NCBI GenBank assembly: GCA_903944555.1
Contig: CAJASG010000612.1
Span: 1-16,282, forward strand
Direction of reading: 5' to 3'
Source of the DNA: an uncultured beta proteobacterium
GTDB taxonomy: Bacteria > Pseudomonadota > Gammaproteobacteria > Burkholderiales > Burkholderiaceae_C
DNA length: 16,282 nt
Part shown: in pieces, positions 14,864 to 16,282 of the stretch
Layout: each line of letters starts with the position of its first letter
Numbering within the stretch: the first letter of the stretch is position 1
Made by a program: the position numbers and the translations under genes
Notes under the pieces: model-generated
What the model was told of the DNA's origin: nothing
Seen by the model: only the letters and a program-made list of their open reading frames with translations
Database searches by the model: none

Positions 14864-16282
14864 ACATTTGTTCACGGGCGCCGCAGTGCTGGGCGCGATG
14901 GCGGTTGTTTGGGTCGGTATTGGCTTTGTCGGAACCAATTTCTTGGCACTGGTGATGACGGCGATTATTGGCGCGGTGTATGTCTTTGGCGCGCTGGAGT
15001 TGCGCCAGTTTCGCCAGGCTACTTTGACCCTGGCCCAGGCACTGGCGGCGGTTCCCGATGCACTCCCAAGCTTGGGGGATTGGCTCGGCAGCGTGCATTC
15101 ATCACTGCAAAATCCCGTGCGCTTGCGCATTGAAGGCGAGCGTATCGGCTTGCCTGGGCCTGCGCTCACTCCTTATCTGGTGGGTCTGTTGGTGATGCTT
15201 GGGATGTTGGGCACCTTCCTGGGCATGGTCGTCACGCTCAATGGTGCCGTGTTTGCACTGGAAGGCACGACTGATATTCAGGCTATCCGATCTGCACTTG
15301 CCGCTCCGATCAAGGGCCTGGGGTTGGCGTTTGGCACCTCTGTGGCGGGCGTCGCGGCCTCGGCCATGCTGGGTTTGATGTCGGCGCTCAGTCGCCGCGA
15401 ACGACTGCTGACGGCTCAATTGCTAGATACAAAAATCGGAACGGTACTGCGTGGCTTTTCACTTGCACACCAGCGCCAGGAAACCTTCAAGGCACTGCAG
15501 CTTCAATCCCAGGCCATGCCTGCAGTGGTCGAAAAACTGCAGTCGATGATGGTGCAAATGGAGCGCATGAGCGAACAGCTGAATACGCGTTTGCTCTCCA
15601 ACCAGGAAAGCTTTCACAGCGACGTCAAGGGTGTGTATACCGAATTGGCGCATTCGGTGGATAAGTCCCTGCGTGACAGCCTGAGTCAAAGCGCCCAACT
15701 GGCCGGTGAGAGTATCCGACCTGTGGTCGAGGCGGCCATGGCGGGTGTTGCTCAGCAATCGAAATTGCTGCAAGAGCGCATGGTCGACACATTTGAGCAA
15801 CGGTCCGGTTCACTGGTGAATGCGGTGAACCAGGCCTACTCCACGATGCAGACCGATCAGGCATCGGGGGATCGACAACGGCTACAGGCGTGGACGCAGT
15901 CGCTGGAAACCATGGCGGCAACACTCCACCGGGAGTGGCGAGACACGGGTGAGCAAACGCGGGCCCAGCAGCAACAAATTTGCAATACCCTGGCCAAGAC
16001 CGCGGAGGACATCACAGACCGTGCGCACGCCAATGCCAACCACACGCTGGGCGAGACCACGCGGCTGATCGTCAGCGCGGAGGAGTTGATGCGCTCGCGT
16101 ATCGCTACTGAATCGGCTTGGCTACAACAGCATGGCGAGCGCATGGATCTGCTAACCAGTGCGCTGCGCGGCGAATTGGGTGCGCTCAGAGCGGAAGAGG
16201 CCTCCCGTGGCAACGCAGCGGTCGAGCGGCTGGGTGAATTGCAAACAGCATTGACGGGGCATTTGACAACGCTGGGTACCGC
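14856..16282 (+). CDS. DUF802 membrane protein with MotA/TolQ/ExbB-like channel domain and coiled-coil tail (3' end outside window)
   Basis: The frame is open from ATG 14856 to the window edge (475 full codons). The N-terminus has two hydrophobic helices (about 8-27 and 29-47). Later come GMLGTFLGMVVTL (116-128) and KGLGLAFGTSVAGVAASAMLG (from 153), the paired helices that in MotA/TolQ/ExbB-type proteins line the ion path; Thr120 and Thr161/Ser162 are candidate pore residues. From about 180 the chain is soluble, Gln/Ala-rich and coiled-coil-like. Its last part, from AWLQQHGERM (421) through RAEEASRGNAAVERLGELQ, is the type of repeat that defines DUF802. The layout equals that of ZorA (Zorya), whose channel carries a long cytoplasmic tail. 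An OmpA/MotB-like partner would be expected downstream. The start overlaps the end of DUF3348 by 8 bases with only a weak AGAAGA before it, implying coupled translation. Channel function is inference. Confidence 0.85.
   Translation, partial: MNRHLFTGAAVLGAMAVVWVGIGFVGTNFLALVMTAIIGAVYVFGALELRQFRQATLTLAQALAAVPDALPSLGDWLGSVHSSLQNPVRLRIEGERIGLPGPALTPYLVGLLVMLGMLGTFLGMVVTLNGAVFALEGTTDIQAIRSALAAPIKGLGLAFGTSVAGVAASAMLGLMSALSRRERLLTAQLLDTKIGTVLRGFSLAHQRQETFKALQLQSQAMPAVVEKLQSMMVQMERMSEQLNTRLLSNQESFHSDVKGVYTELAHSVDKSLRDSLSQSAQLAGESIRPVVEAAMAGVAQQSKLLQERMVDTFEQRSGSLVNAVNQAYSTMQTDQASGDRQRLQAWTQSLETMAATLHREWRDTGEQTRAQQQQICNTLAKTAEDITDRAHANANHTLGETTRLIVSAEELMRSRIATESAWLQQHGERMDLLTSALRGELGALRAEEASRGNAAVERLGELQTALTGHLTTLGT

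Noticed and set aside
14856..16282. A genuine Zorya anti-phage system
   Set aside because: Only the channel-like architecture is shared. No ZorB, ZorC/D or ZorE is visible, and the protein carries DUF802 features. It is treated as a ZorA-like analogue, not as Zorya.

Overview
The window looks like a piece of chromosome from a betaproteobacterium of the family Comamonadaceae (a Rhodoferax/Polaromonas/Acidovorax-type organism). The reasons are the moderately high GC content, the GC-rich third codon positions, a phasin-like granule protein, a single-chain GshA, a direct-sulfhydrylation MetY, and the DUF3348-DUF802 gene pair, which I know mainly from Betaproteobacteria. A small intergenic hairpin (10450-10466) also resembles a repeat I associate with this family. 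Genus assignment is inference. I see no IS element, prophage, CRISPR array, tRNA or rRNA. Genes are densely packed: no gap exceeds about 220 bases.

Left part (1-3939): the 3' end of ahpF (peroxide-detoxifying flavoprotein) is followed after 3 bases by dusC (tRNA dihydrouridine synthase). Next comes a small two-helix membrane protein with an Mrr-like nuclease fold, then, facing it, a Nudix hydrolase of the NUDT19 type with a split Nudix box.

Middle part (4059-10407): a D-3-hydroxyacyl-CoA dehydrogenase-like SDR and a YpfH-type esterase converge and share one TTAA for both stop codons. Divergent from the esterase is gshA (first step of glutathione synthesis). It ends at a strong bidirectional terminator shared with a converging phasin-like gene whose product has a lysine/alanine-rich, histone-H1-like tail. 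metY (homocysteine synthesis) and a circularly permuted YlqF/RbgA-type ribosome GTPase follow as a likely two-gene unit.

Right part (10408-16282): a repeat-like intergenic segment precedes an exported SxxK serine hydrolase of the 6-aminohexanoate-dimer hydrolase/class C beta-lactamase type. A DHH-family phosphoesterase is then translationally coupled (ATGA overlap) to a catalase-like haem protein. The window closes with a DUF3348 gene overlapping a DUF802 gene that runs off the edge. The DUF802 product has MotA/TolQ/ExbB-like membrane segments and a long cytoplasmic coiled-coil tail, the same layout as ZorA of the Zorya system. I consider it the most interesting object here.

Functionally the region mixes housekeeping with redox and thiol metabolism (AhpF, GshA, MetY, catalase-like protein, a possible CoA-active Nudix enzyme) and storage/lipid metabolism (phasin-like protein, SDR). 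Apart from the short gene pairs noted, these look like independent transcription units rather than one pathway.
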